NCBI GenBank assembly: GCA_947588735.1
Contig: CANQAD010000015.1
Location: 1 to 36,597, forward strand
Length of the DNA: 36,597 nucleotides
Direction of reading: 5' to 3'
Origin: an uncultured Akkermansia sp.
GTDB taxonomy: Bacteria > Verrucomicrobiota > Verrucomicrobiia > Verrucomicrobiales > Akkermansiaceae
Notes under the pieces: generated by a model
Databases searched by the model: none
Seen by the model: the letters and a program-made list of their open reading frames with translations, nothing else
Told to the model about the DNA's origin: nothing
Shown here: positions 15,938 through 24,190 of the stretch, piece after piece
Layout: each line of letters opens with the position of its first letter
How positions within the stretch are numbered: the first letter of the stretch is position 1
Position numbers and translations under genes: made by a program

Positions 15938-15991
15938 GGTTTACACGTGAAAATTACACAGAATTTACCTTTCGATGGAATCTCTTTTTCG

Positions 15992-16792
15992 CTACAACAC
16001 AAACTTTGGTACACTATTTATACTCGAACGTTTTCTATGTACTGTTTTTTGATCACATGCCAGAGATTGTACCTCCAAAATAAACTCCTCTAATTGCATT
16101 TTCCTCAAGTGGCTAATCTGAGCTGGATACCTGAATTCAGGCACTTGCTGTTTTGATTCTTTAATCATCGATTGAGATGGCTGCATAAGATAGGAAGTAA
16201 GAAGCTCTTCACCTATCCATGGTGAGCTCGTAAAATCACGGTCGCTCTCTCCTTTTACCTGATCAGAATCAATATAAATAAATGCGCAACTATATCTAAT
16301 AACTTCTTGCAGAGCGCGAAGCAATATAAAGTACGTACTCCTAGAAATTAGATCGTATGGATCTTTATAATAAAACTTCTTCTGACCATTCAGCGCATAC
16401 TTGTCAGCGATTTTATCTCTTATCTCATACACGTTTGACCATACCTCACTATCTACAAAGCAACTGACACCCGTACTTTTCTGAATTGTGGCCTTAATTT
16501 GGGGAACTAGTTTTTTCTCTTTATGTGAATGTGAAATAAATATGACTCCTTTATAATTTTTAAAAAACTCATATTGCACTTTTTCCGTATCGATATATAA
16601 GTTTCCCTGCTCTTCTTTATAGCAGTGCTGCAAGACTTTCAAAATTTCCTCGCCAGATACCTGAGAAGAGAGTAATTTATCACAATTTAAACGAGGAGGA
16701 TTTCCCCAATTCTGAAAGAAACATGCCTGAATTTCGTACTTTAGAAGCCTGTCCTCCTGAGTCTTTTTTTCCTGAATATATCGATTTTGCAT
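15992..16792 (-). CDS. TIR-domain protein
   Basis: A 266-aa protein with a TIR-like domain at about 80-210. Visible TIR blocks are the first strand and loop GVIFISHSHKEKKLV (82-96), CFVDSEVW (111-118) and SSPWIGEEL (189-197), where E195 or E196 lies where the catalytic glutamate of NAD-cleaving TIR domains is often found. The N-terminal 80 residues are not recognised; there is no signal peptide, so it is cytoplasmic. Bacterial TIR proteins can cleave NAD+ or make nucleotide signals in antiphage defence, others serve sensing or scaffolding. Here it sits within a polysaccharide operon without an obvious sensor or effector partner, except the 46-aa ORF directly upstream. Function in this context is open. 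Confidence 0.75.
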   Translation of the reverse strand: MQNRYIQEKKTQEDRLLKYEIQACFFQNWGNPPRLNCDKLLSSQVSGEEILKVLQHCYKEEQGNLYIDTEKVQYEFFKNYKGVIFISHSHKEKKLVPQIKATIQKSTGVSCFVDSEVWSNVYEIRDKIADKYALNGQKKFYYKDPYDLISRSTYFILLRALQEVIRYSCAFIYIDSDQVKGESDRDFTSSPWIGEELLTSYLMQPSQSMIKESKQQVPEFRYPAQISHLRKMQLEEFILEVQSLACDQKTVHRKRSSINSVPKFVL

Positions 16793-16806
16793 ACTGACTT
16801 ACTTAG

Positions 16807-16947
16807 TTAATTGTTCAGAGATGTTTCTTTTAAAGCACGAGCCCATCTCGAAAAAGCCCGTGCACCATTGTTTTTGCGAAGTGTGTTCAGCGAATGCCTC
16901 ATAGTGACAGCGCGAGAAAACTGTGATGCTATGGTAAACTTCATCAT
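16807..16947 (-). CDS. Small basic ORF (46 aa) before the TIR gene
   Basis: Starts at ATG 16947, overlapping the HAD gene stop by ATGA, and ends 14 bases before the TIR start. The peptide is basic (many Arg/Lys), lacks acidic residues almost entirely (one Glu) and has an amphipathic look around NGARAFSRWARALKE. It is the only thing in the 150-base gap, and its coupled start suggests that it is translated. No family recognised; it might be a TIR partner or only a translational relay between genes. Confidence 0.45.
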   Translation of the reverse strand: MMKFTIASQFSRAVTMRHSLNTLRKNNGARAFSRWARALKETSLNN

Positions 16948-17582
16948 ATCTGCTCTAGTTTTCTAAGGATTTCCGCAGGCGAGTTAGCATATCCTGGTAC
17001 ATTGCGGAACCCGTAGCCGTAGTTGACACCGAGAAATTTCACTCCATTTTCGGAAGCTGACTGTTTGTCTCCTTCAGTATCACCAATCATTATGACATTA
17101 CGTGTCCCAAGCTGATACAGACATTCCCCTATAAGTTTTGACTTCGTTTTTAGTCCGCACGGATCTCCACCGATAATGATCTTAAAATATTGATTGAAAG
17201 AATAATACGCACACAATTTTTTTGCTAAATCCTCTCGTTTGTTCGTCACCAAAACTTGAGTAATTCCCTTCCGGCGAAAAGTTTCCACGACTTTGCCGAT
17301 CTCAGGATAGGGATTTGCGCAATAAATAGCGTTGTCCTGATAATATTCTCGAAATCTCCCAACCATTTCTTGCGTTTGCTCCACATTGAGTCCAAATTCC
17401 TTTGAAAGAGCACTTTGAAGGGTAGGACCTATCAAACGTTGTAATTTTTCCGCACTACGAGCAGGTAAATACTGATTTTTAATAAGGTACATGTACGTGG
17501 AAATAATCCCTGGGGCCGTATCTACTAAAGTCCCATCCAAATCCCATATAATTGTTATTTTATGTTGGTTCTCTTCGCTCAT
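16944..17582 (-). CDS. HAD-superfamily phosphatase (Gph-like)
   Basis: A 212-aa haloacid-dehalogenase phosphatase of the phosphoglycolate-phosphatase type with helical cap (subfamily IA). Motif I is WDLDGTLVDT with nucleophile D14 and general acid D16; the cap covers about 20-88; motif II is VTNK with T113; the motif III lysine is K145 or K147; motif IV is GDTEGD (167-172). In this operon it more likely dephosphorylates a sugar-phosphate or keto-acid intermediate than phosphoglycolate. It starts 12 bases after the aldolase gene. Confidence 0.85.
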   Translation of the reverse strand: MSEENQHKITIIWDLDGTLVDTAPGIISTYMYLIKNQYLPARSAEKLQRLIGPTLQSALSKEFGLNVEQTQEMVGRFREYYQDNAIYCANPYPEIGKVVETFRRKGITQVLVTNKREDLAKKLCAYYSFNQYFKIIIGGDPCGLKTKSKLIGECLYQLGTRNVIMIGDTEGDKQSASENGVKFLGVNYGYGFRNVPGYANSPAEILRKLEQI

Positions 17583-17594
17583 CTATCTAGTATT

Positions 17595-18551
17595 TTAGTG
17601 GATTACTCTTTTTGCGTTCGGAGCTTGTACAAGAGAGTCGTACAAATTACTAAGGCTTACCCCATCTTTAAGTGCTGTTTCTGCACAAGATGGATGAAGC
17701 CCTGCTTGTGCTGCCAGAGCGTAATATATCTTTGAATTGGCAACCGTACACTTCGCCAGTAAAGGAATTATGTCCCTGTATTCTATTTCTAGAAGTTGAT
17801 AGGGAACATAAGCAGTTCCACAATACTTGTTCACGAACCCCATGATTAACTCTAAGGGAAGATTTCCTGCTGTTCGTCCTATCCCCGCTATGCTACCATC
17901 AATTGATATATCTCGTTTCCGTCCATATTCACATACATAGTATTGGGCGAAGGCATATGCACAACCCGTATTCTCATGTAGATGGAGACCTAAGGCTATG
18001 TCCGGATGTAACTTTGTATGGATCGCACTTAGTATTTCACGTAAACGCGGATAATCAAGAATTCCGTACGTATCCGTAATCGTGAAAGTGAATGGATGTA
18101 TCTCATTCACAGCATCTATCATACGTTCACGTTCACTTTTTGAATATCCGGCAAAACCTGTTGGATTAATGTGCGGCTTGTATCCTTTGGCTCTTGCAAT
18201 TCTCGCGTACTCCAGCCCTTCTTCCCGATGCTGAGGTTTAAAAACAATTCGTATGTGCTTCAGTTTTCCTCCGTCATAATCTTCAAGCATCCGGACATCA
18301 TACTGCGGCAATTCAATCATGAGTGAGTATTCCGATATGCCATCGTTCACAATAAATTCATCCGTCTGTCTCGCCTTATTGTAGATAGACCTATCTACAC
18401 GGAATGCCTCATCACGCATGTAGCCAAATTCGATGATATTGCTTCTACTACGAGATGACACTTTAGTGAGTTCTCGAATGAGTTCTCGTCCCCACTCGTG
18501 CCTGTGCACAAGTCCTCCATCTCTTAATGTCACATCTAGTAATCTTATCAT
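17595..18551 (-). CDS. DRE-TIM aldolase (HMGL/DmpG-like)
   Basis: A 318-aa TIM-barrel enzyme of the HMG-CoA lyase / 4-hydroxy-2-oxovalerate aldolase superfamily. The N-terminal motif TLRDGG (8-13) carries the catalytic Arg and metal-binding Asp; the metal ligands H190-x-H192 lie in GLHLHENTG; DGSIAGIGRTAGN (218-230) corresponds to the C-terminal barrel signature of DmpG-type enzymes. Such enzymes join or split 2-oxo acids and aldehydes with a divalent metal. It overlaps the cytidylyltransferase gene by ATGA. The pairing suggests that it makes a 2-keto sugar acid from pyruvate (or a similar donor) and an aldehyde, to be activated with CMP; the substrate is not deducible. Confidence 0.83.
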   Translation of the reverse strand: MIRLLDVTLRDGGLVHRHEWGRELIRELTKVSSRSRSNIIEFGYMRDEAFRVDRSIYNKARQTDEFIVNDGISEYSLMIELPQYDVRMLEDYDGGKLKHIRIVFKPQHREEGLEYARIARAKGYKPHINPTGFAGYSKSERERMIDAVNEIHPFTFTITDTYGILDYPRLREILSAIHTKLHPDIALGLHLHENTGCAYAFAQYYVCEYGRKRDISIDGSIAGIGRTAGNLPLELIMGFVNKYCGTAYVPYQLLEIEYRDIIPLLAKCTVANSKIYYALAAQAGLHPSCAETALKDGVSLSNLYDSLVQAPNAKRVIH

Positions 18552-19216
18552 ATTCCTAGTTTCCTGTTATGTTTCAAATAAGTGTAAACTGCATCCGCCA
18601 TCTCAAAATCCTCCGGGTAATCTATATCTAAAGCCTCTACCGCACTGCACTCGCATAAATATGGTCTTCCACCCGTTCGTCCACGGTATTTCTCAAACAC
18701 CTCCATGGTAAATACATAGAAAGATGTTGTTTCTTGGTATATACTTGGCATATCTTGCGTACGAGGGATATTTTCTCTCGTAAAATTCAGAGGTTCACCA
18801 TCTTTCCATAAAAAGCCCGCAATCTTTTGTGCTGCAAACGCAGAATCATACCCTTTCTCTCGTACAGCCTGTATTCCTTCTTTGAAACGTTCTGCCTTCG
18901 TAAAGGGGCAAGTCACATGGGTCAACACGTAGATGTCCGCTTTTTTCTCCCTCAGGAAGTTTTTCAAGATATCTCCACTTTTTGTTGTGCTCGTGTCCAA
19001 AGACTCTGGACGCTTCAAAAATTGTACACCCGGCAGAAGATATTCCTTGATTTTCTCGTTGCTGCAATAGACGACAATTTCATCAATTTCTTCCACCTGC
19101 AACAATGTCTGCTGGATTAGATGACATAATGGTGTCCCATCTGATAGTGGACGTATATTTTTCCCGGGAGTACGCTCATTGTTGAGCTTGATTGGAATGA
19201 ATGCTACTGTTTTCAT
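18548..19216 (-). CDS. Cytidylyltransferase of the NeuA/KdsB type
   Basis: A 222-aa nucleotidyltransferase resembling acylneuraminate and Kdo cytidylyltransferases, which activate 2-keto sugar acids as CMP-sugars. The nucleotide-binding N terminus is PIKLNNERTPGKNIRPL (8-24), a variant of the IPARGGSKGIPxKN motif, and the metal/substrate region TSFYVF and VEALDIDYPEDFEMA near the C terminus carries the family Asp. It overlaps both neighbours by ATGA. Without a NeuB-type synthase nearby, the sugar acid is not necessarily sialic acid. Confidence 0.82.
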   Translation of the reverse strand: MKTVAFIPIKLNNERTPGKNIRPLSDGTPLCHLIQQTLLQVEEIDEIVVYCSNEKIKEYLLPGVQFLKRPESLDTSTTKSGDILKNFLREKKADIYVLTHVTCPFTKAERFKEGIQAVREKGYDSAFAAQKIAGFLWKDGEPLNFTRENIPRTQDMPSIYQETTSFYVFTMEVFEKYRGRTGGRPYLCECSAVEALDIDYPEDFEMADAVYTYLKHNRKLGI

Positions 19217-20250
19217 ATGATTTCTTCTTCATGGATGATTTGGTAACTGCTGCCGCTTACTTCTGGATGATCCCCCAAATATGATTCCGTATAGACATCC
19301 TTAAACAAGCCTCGCAATTTAACGGGATTTATGGAAATGATTTCAATTTCGGGGTATACAGACCGAACAAAATTTTTAAAAGAATAGTAGTTTTTTATTT
19401 TACATGTATGGTCGGCAGCCATAGGACGTTCGGATCGGTATGCTAACCCTCCATCCGAGCAATCGTTACCAACCAAAAAGATTCTTCTAGGATGGGTATA
19501 AACGATAAATTGTAACGCTGACAATGCGGCTCCCGCAAAATCACCGAATGCTTCTACTTCGAGGTTTATAGCCCACTTGGAACGAAAAACATCCTCAATA
19601 AGGAAAACATTAGCACCGGCTCGATGCACATCAATTGGTTTGACAATGTCAGTTACTCCACAGCGACGAAGGTGTTCTAGTCTTCTCTGAGGTAAGAGGC
19701 CATAGAACTTTTGACAGTTATTACCCACGTACAAATCAATTTCAGTATTGAGATTCTTGTCATAGATAAACGTATCTTCTATAAAAAGGTAATCGAGGTT
19801 GTCAATCAGTGATATAATGCCGTTAACCCCACATTTTAAAGCCCCAGTCTTTTTATAATCAAAGTATCGAACAGTTGGTCCGCCAGCAATAAGGATTACA
19901 TCTTTATCAAAATTGCAGTTTTTGTACTTGGTAAAATATTTGTGTACAACAGGAACCTGTGACAAAACTTGCATATTATAGTAGATATTATCAAGTCTTC
20001 TCACAATTCCATTTATACAGTCTTTTGTAATTGGGATAGATTTTTTTTTAATCAGTATTCCAAAGAGGTAGAATTTCAATGCTTCATCTCTTTCCTGGAT
20101 AATTTTATACACTCCTCCCAAAAAATTCTTTTCACAAATATTGGGTATAACTGTACGTTCAAAAATCTTTAAACCAAACAACCAGCAAACCTTTTTCTGC
20201 TGACATTCTGATGCGAAAAATATTTTCATGGGTCTGTTATGAAAATTCAC
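19213..20250 (-). CDS. DUF115/MptE-like protein of the polysaccharide locus
   Basis: A 345-aa protein with a central block VILIAGGPTVRYF (118-130), then residues that fit the pattern GGP-x-x-x-x followed by a NGI and DYLFIED segment, as in DUF115 / MptE-like proteins and, more distantly, in sialyltransferase-type families. Related proteins (Maf) sit beside nonulosonic-acid genes and are linked to glycan transfer, so transfer of the CMP-activated sugar acid is a reasonable guess. The GTG at 20250 is used, since AAGGG lies 6-7 bases ahead and it directly follows the previous stop; an ATG seven codons later has no such site. An A9 run codes for three lysines (68-70). Confidence 0.6.
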   Translation of the reverse strand: MNFHNRPMKIFFASECQQKKVCWLFGLKIFERTVIPNICEKNFLGGVYKIIQERDEALKFYLFGILIKKKSIPITKDCINGIVRRLDNIYYNMQVLSQVPVVHKYFTKYKNCNFDKDVILIAGGPTVRYFDYKKTGALKCGVNGIISLIDNLDYLFIEDTFIYDKNLNTEIDLYVGNNCQKFYGLLPQRRLEHLRRCGVTDIVKPIDVHRAGANVFLIEDVFRSKWAINLEVEAFGDFAGAALSALQFIVYTHPRRIFLVGNDCSDGGLAYRSERPMAADHTCKIKNYYSFKNFVRSVYPEIEIISINPVKLRGLFKDVYTESYLGDHPEVSGSSYQIIHEEEII

Positions 20251-21309
20251 CTATTTCCCTTCGATATTAATAACATGATTGATAAGCTCTGATTTTTTCC
20301 CATTGTATATATACTCATCCGTTTTTTTGTGATCATAAAAGGGGTACTTAGTTAAAGTAAATACTTTAAAGAAATTGGTCGGAGTCATCTTTCTAAAAGA
20401 GGAATACACAATAATAAGATTTCCTCTATTTTTTATTGATGCCAAAAGTTCTGAAAAGCCGGAGCGCAAAGCAACAATCCTTTTTGCTCGAGATGCTATA
20501 TAAGCTGCCTCACATATACTCAACTGAGCACTTTTCCCGATTTTTGATCTTCCTCCGACTGTGTTCACGTATACATCATAACCCTTTCTTCTAAATTGAT
20601 CCGCAATCTCTTTCCACACATCCTCTTCTAATTTCTTAGTTGTATTAGCATACGGCGCAAGGAAAACAAAATTTTCTATATTCAATTTATTTTTAATAAT
20701 TTTTCTCTCAGCAGAATCTATCACATCTTGCTTGAAAACTAATTCAATATTACTTAGAAACGATATCCCCGATAATTCCTTGTACCAATCCACGGCATGA
20801 GTAAAATTTGAGAGACCCCACTTTTTTTCAAATTCTATGGCTTCACCCAAAGTACAATGCCAAAGGTGAAAAGTTTTTTTCTTATATTTTACATTCCTAT
20901 TTGGTAGATAAAAGGCGTATTCTTTCTGCTCCAAATCAATGTGATAGAAGGGAATATCTGTATACAGAGCAAAAAGATCCTTATATATCCCTTTCTGACT
21001 CATCAAGCAGGGTTTTCTTACCTTCCACTTATATGTAAGGCCTTTCATAAAAAAATTCAAGCTCTGAGCCTCCCCCATGCCTCCAGATCTCACAATCCAA
21101 ACGTGGTCATAGGTGTTGTCCTTAGGTAGGAAAGAAATGATTTTATCTAGAGCCTTATGTTCGAATGATTTTGGGAATATCTTCAGATATGATTCCTCGA
21201 AACCGTTGAACTTTCTGTGACCGTATTGGAAAATGGGAATTTCGAGAAAACGAACCTCGCGTTCCTTACGGTCACACGCATTGATTCTGATTTTTTTGAA
21301 TGGCCACAT
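20251..21309 (-). CDS. Glycosyltransferase-like protein (GT-B, heptosyltransferase-like)
   Basis: A 352-aa protein whose C-terminal half resembles the nucleotide-binding half of GT-B enzymes such as ADP-heptose transferases: FVFLAPYANTTKKL (about 213-226) after a beta strand, then DVWKEIADQFRRKGYDVYVN, and AKRIVALRSGFSELLA near 290, where a conserved Arg/Ser-Gly turn contacts the nucleotide sugar in related folds. It is clearly paralogous to the gene upstream, with which it shares the same blocks in order. The gene is visibly AT-rich, unlike its paralogue. No signal peptide or membrane segment, so it acts at the cytoplasmic face. The sugar is unknown. Confidence 0.65.
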   Translation of the reverse strand: MWPFKKIRINACDRKEREVRFLEIPIFQYGHRKFNGFEESYLKIFPKSFEHKALDKIISFLPKDNTYDHVWIVRSGGMGEAQSLNFFMKGLTYKWKVRKPCLMSQKGIYKDLFALYTDIPFYHIDLEQKEYAFYLPNRNVKYKKKTFHLWHCTLGEAIEFEKKWGLSNFTHAVDWYKELSGISFLSNIELVFKQDVIDSAERKIIKNKLNIENFVFLAPYANTTKKLEEDVWKEIADQFRRKGYDVYVNTVGGRSKIGKSAQLSICEAAYIASRAKRIVALRSGFSELLASIKNRGNLIIVYSSFRKMTPTNFFKVFTLTKYPFYDHKKTDEYIYNGKKSELINHVINIEGK

Positions 21310-21322
21310 GGTAGATAAGGTC

Positions 21323-22264
21323 TTAAAGATGGGAAGTGATCGCGTCGAAAATAGTAGGGATGTTCTGTTTCAGTGCGTTATATTCGAAAATGGACGATGA
21401 GTGAGCCCATGGGAAATGCTCAAAGCTGTACATGGGTTGCAGGTCGCCGTGAAAGTTGTTGTGGGAGTAAATAATGAACTGGGGAACGGGAAGTTCGCAG
21501 AGGACGTCGCACAAACCGCTGCGCAGGGCGATGATCGCCTTGGCGTGTAAGGCGAGGGCGTACACTTCCGGAATGGAGAACAGCGAGGAGTTGTAGAACA
21601 CGTCATAACCTTTGCCTCGCAGAGAGGTTTCAATCTCGTCCCAGAAAGAGGGAGGCAAAGCCTCGCAAGAGCGGGCGACGGGCGAGAGAAAAACAAATTT
21701 ATCCAGATTGAGCTGCAGAGCCTGCGCTTTGGCGAGAGCGCAGCGCTCAACCTCCGGAGAGATAACGGCGCGAGAGTATGAGAGAGACGACACATCGGCA
21801 TTCAGGCACTCTGCCCACGATTGCAGGAAGGGCCTTCCTCGGTCATTCAACGCGATGAGTTGTGAACCCGAGAGGAGGGGTTCAACATGGTTCCCGTTGA
21901 TGCTTTGGGGCTCCTTAGGTTCCGCCGCGTTGCCACAGTAGAAAACCGGAATCTGTGGAGCGAACATGCGAAAGATGTCGGCATGCTGAGGACGGTTGCC
22001 AAAGATGAGTTGATCGGGGCTATACCAGAGGGCGTGGGTGCGCGCGTACGTGACCGCCTCGCCCATGTTGTTTACGATTACTTTGATGAGGCGGTCGTGC
22101 ACGCCGCGCACGTTGGCAGCAAAAGCCTCTGCAAAGCTGTCGTACCGCTGCGCGTAGTTTTTCACCTTGTACTGGATACCCAGGAAATAGCGCTTCTCGC
22201 ACATTTCCGTTTTGCTCACCCGAATGATGGGCAGCCCCCATAGATTAACATCCTTCTGCATCAT
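21323..22264 (-). CDS. Glycosyltransferase-like protein (GT-B, heptosyltransferase-like), paralogue
   Basis: Same family as the gene at 20251-21309: KFVFLSPVARSCEALP, FWDEIETSLRGKGYDVFYN and AKAIIALRSGLCDVL align block by block with the neighbour. Base composition is GC-rich like the genes before it, while everything downstream is AT-rich, so the junction between the two paralogues looks like a recombination border. GGAGG precedes the ATGs at 22264 and 22261; the first overlaps the HAD stop (TGATG). Predicted cytoplasmic; donor and acceptor unknown. Confidence 0.65.
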   Translation of the reverse strand: MMQKDVNLWGLPIIRVSKTEMCEKRYFLGIQYKVKNYAQRYDSFAEAFAANVRGVHDRLIKVIVNNMGEAVTYARTHALWYSPDQLIFGNRPQHADIFRMFAPQIPVFYCGNAAEPKEPQSINGNHVEPLLSGSQLIALNDRGRPFLQSWAECLNADVSSLSYSRAVISPEVERCALAKAQALQLNLDKFVFLSPVARSCEALPPSFWDEIETSLRGKGYDVFYNSSLFSIPEVYALALHAKAIIALRSGLCDVLCELPVPQFIIYSHNNFHGDLQPMYSFEHFPWAHSSSIFEYNALKQNIPTIFDAITSHL

Positions 22265-22641
22265 CACACCTCCTTATCAATACTCCAATGAATATTCCAC
22301 GTTTCGTCACGCTGTTGCCTCACTGCATACGCCATGCACAGTCCGCTCGGCTTGTCGTCGTTCACCAGGATGCGCTCCCCCATGGGCGCCCCGTAGATGA
22401 TGTGATCGTAGCGGATGCCGTGCTCGCGTAAGAAGGCTTCCAACGCCGCTCCATGCTCCTCCTTGCGGCTCGTGATAAGCACCACCATGTCTCCCCCCGG
22501 CAACTGCGCAAAGAACTCCTTCACTCCCGGCAATAGTTCATCCCCACCGTTCAGGTGTCCGTTGTGCACGCAGAGCGTGCCGTCCACATCCAGAATCCAG
22601 GTGTGCGGCAAGGGCGAGAGCGTGAGAGTTTCGGGGGTCAT
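22264..22641 (-). CDS. Small HAD-type phosphatase of capsule-locus type
   Basis: A 125-aa HAD protein without cap domain: motif I ILDVDGTLCVHNG (D18 and D20), motif II ITSR (about 56-59) and motif IV VNDDKPSG near 93-100. Similar short HAD proteins occur next to nucleotidyltransferases in capsule loci and probably remove a phosphate from a sugar-phosphate intermediate. It overlaps the fusion gene upstream by ATGA and the glycosyltransferase gene downstream by TGATG. Confidence 0.78.
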   Translation of the reverse strand: MTPETLTLSPLPHTWILDVDGTLCVHNGHLNGGDELLPGVKEFFAQLPGGDMVVLITSRKEEHGAALEAFLREHGIRYDHIIYGAPMGERILVNDDKPSGLCMAYAVRQQRDETWNIHWSIDKEV

Positions 22642-24185
22642 GCGCGCTGTTCCTCAAGATAGGTTTGTAGTTCCAGCAGCCCTTTGTAGAAGGCTCCGCA
22701 GATGGCGTCGTAGTCCTCCCACGCGTAGGTGGTGAGGCTCAGCCAGATGATGGCATGCAGCAGCTTGATCTTGCGACGATCTGCCCCGCACAGCTCGAAG
22801 AAGTCCTCTTCCAATCCTCCCCATCCGTTGGAGACGATTTCGAGCTCCACGTCCTCCTCGCGTATCTCCAGAGAAAAATTCTTGCGGTTGAACTGGTCGT
22901 AGTCTCCCACCACGCTGTAGTAGAGCTTTGCCCAGTCGTAGTCCGCGTCGCCGAAGAGAGCCGTCTTGCCGAAGTATCCACGCGGGTCGATGAGCACCGG
23001 GCGCACACCCTCCGTTTCCAGCAGCATGTTGTGGAAGGTGCAGTCGCCGTGGATGAAGTGGAACTCGCTCGGAAACATGCGGCGCATCTGCTCCACGACC
23101 TCGTCTTTGATGGCGTAAATGTTGCGGCAACGCTTGCCGTTGATGGTGACCCATTCTTCCTGCGCGAAGGGGACGAGTTGCTGCACCTTGGCGAGGCGGT
23201 CGAAGGTTTTGGTGATGTAGTTGTTCTCGCAATCCGCCTGATTCGCGGGGATGACGGGGGCGAGGGCATGCAGCTGCTTGAGGGCATCCACGATCTTCAC
23301 CAGCAAGGCCCGCTTGAACCCGCGAGTCAGGAAGGCGTACTCATACACGTTCTTGCCGCGCACCTTCTCCATCACCAGCGGGGCGTAGCCGTAGATCTGC
23401 GGGATGTTTTCATAGCCCAGCTCCTTGGCCTTGCGGTACCAGTTGCCTTCATCCACGGCGAGTTTCTCACCCTGCTCGTTGATGGGGTACTTGATGACCA
23501 CGTCGCCCTTGAAGTCCACCTTGTTGAACGGACGGCATTTCGGTCGGTTCAACTCGTTCTGGAAGTAGGAGAGCATGGTGCCTACCTCCAGCCCGCCATA
23601 CATGTCCAGCCGACGGAAGGAAAGATCCTTCCCCGCCAGGTAACGCACAAACTCTCCCTCTTGAGGGACGTCGGCTATCTGTTCCTTGTCGTGGAAAATG
23701 AACATACCCGCCACACCGTTCTCCGCAGAGGCCTCTTCGATGAACTGACCGTCGCGGTACGACCAGCGGCACGGGAAGTCCTTGGAGATGCCCAGGTAGT
23801 TGCTCTCCACGGCTTCCGGCATCCCTGTGACATCCGAAAGGATGAGGTCGCACCAGATGAGCATGAAGGGCGCCCCGGACGGGATACGCTGCAAGGCCTC
23901 GGCAATGCCCGAACAGGTGCCCTTGCGCGTGGCATCAATCATTTCGTAATCTGCCTCACAGAACGCCGCCAGATATCGTTTGAAGGTGTCCTTCTGGTAG
24001 TCGGCAATGATGAGGAACTTAGCCTGAGGGTAACGCTCGAAGAGGTGGAAAATCATCGGGCGGTTATCCACGGGCACCAGAGCTTTCGGCTTGTTGGTGG
24101 TGAGCGTTTCCAACCGCGAGCCTCGCCCTCCGGCCTGCACGATGATGTAGGGAATATGGTTTCCTGATTGGCCCTTTTCCGTCAT
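22638..24185 (-). CDS. Nucleotidyltransferase fused to an APH/choline-kinase-like domain
   Basis: A 515-aa two-domain enzyme. Residues about 10-235 form a sugar-phosphate (or phosphocholine-type) nucleotidyltransferase: AGGRGSRLETLTTNKPKAL (18-36) is the nucleotide-binding signature with catalytic Arg and Lys, and CDLIL near 113 supplies the metal aspartate. Residues about 250-480 form an aminoglycoside-phosphotransferase/choline-kinase-like domain with HGDCTFHN (catalytic HGD at 379-381, Asn at 386) and the metal motif IDPRGYFG (D400). The pair suggests phosphorylation and NDP-activation of one small molecule by one protein, as LicA and LicC do separately for choline; the substrate here may be a sugar or alcohol. 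First gene of the polysaccharide operon; it starts 23 bases after a -10-like TATACT. Confidence 0.82.
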   Translation of the reverse strand: MTEKGQSGNHIPYIIVQAGGRGSRLETLTTNKPKALVPVDNRPMIFHLFERYPQAKFLIIADYQKDTFKRYLAAFCEADYEMIDATRKGTCSGIAEALQRIPSGAPFMLIWCDLILSDVTGMPEAVESNYLGISKDFPCRWSYRDGQFIEEASAENGVAGMFIFHDKEQIADVPQEGEFVRYLAGKDLSFRRLDMYGGLEVGTMLSYFQNELNRPKCRPFNKVDFKGDVVIKYPINEQGEKLAVDEGNWYRKAKELGYENIPQIYGYAPLVMEKVRGKNVYEYAFLTRGFKRALLVKIVDALKQLHALAPVIPANQADCENNYITKTFDRLAKVQQLVPFAQEEWVTINGKRCRNIYAIKDEVVEQMRRMFPSEFHFIHGDCTFHNMLLETEGVRPVLIDPRGYFGKTALFGDADYDWAKLYYSVVGDYDQFNRKNFSLEIREEDVELEIVSNGWGGLEEDFFELCGADRRKIKLLHAIIWLSLTTYAWEDYDAICGAFYKGLLELQTYLEEQRA

Positions 24186-24190
24186 GGGTT

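Noticed and set aside
22755..24167. 470-codon plus-strand ORF antisense to the nucleotidyltransferase fusion
   Set aside because: Product has no recognisable motif and reflects codon bias of the GC-rich gene on the other strand, whose catalytic motifs are intact.
13261..24185. Prophage or integrative element as explanation for the AT-rich region
   Set aside because: No integrase, transposase, phage structural gene, tRNA or attachment-site duplication is seen; a replaced polysaccharide cassette explains composition and content better.
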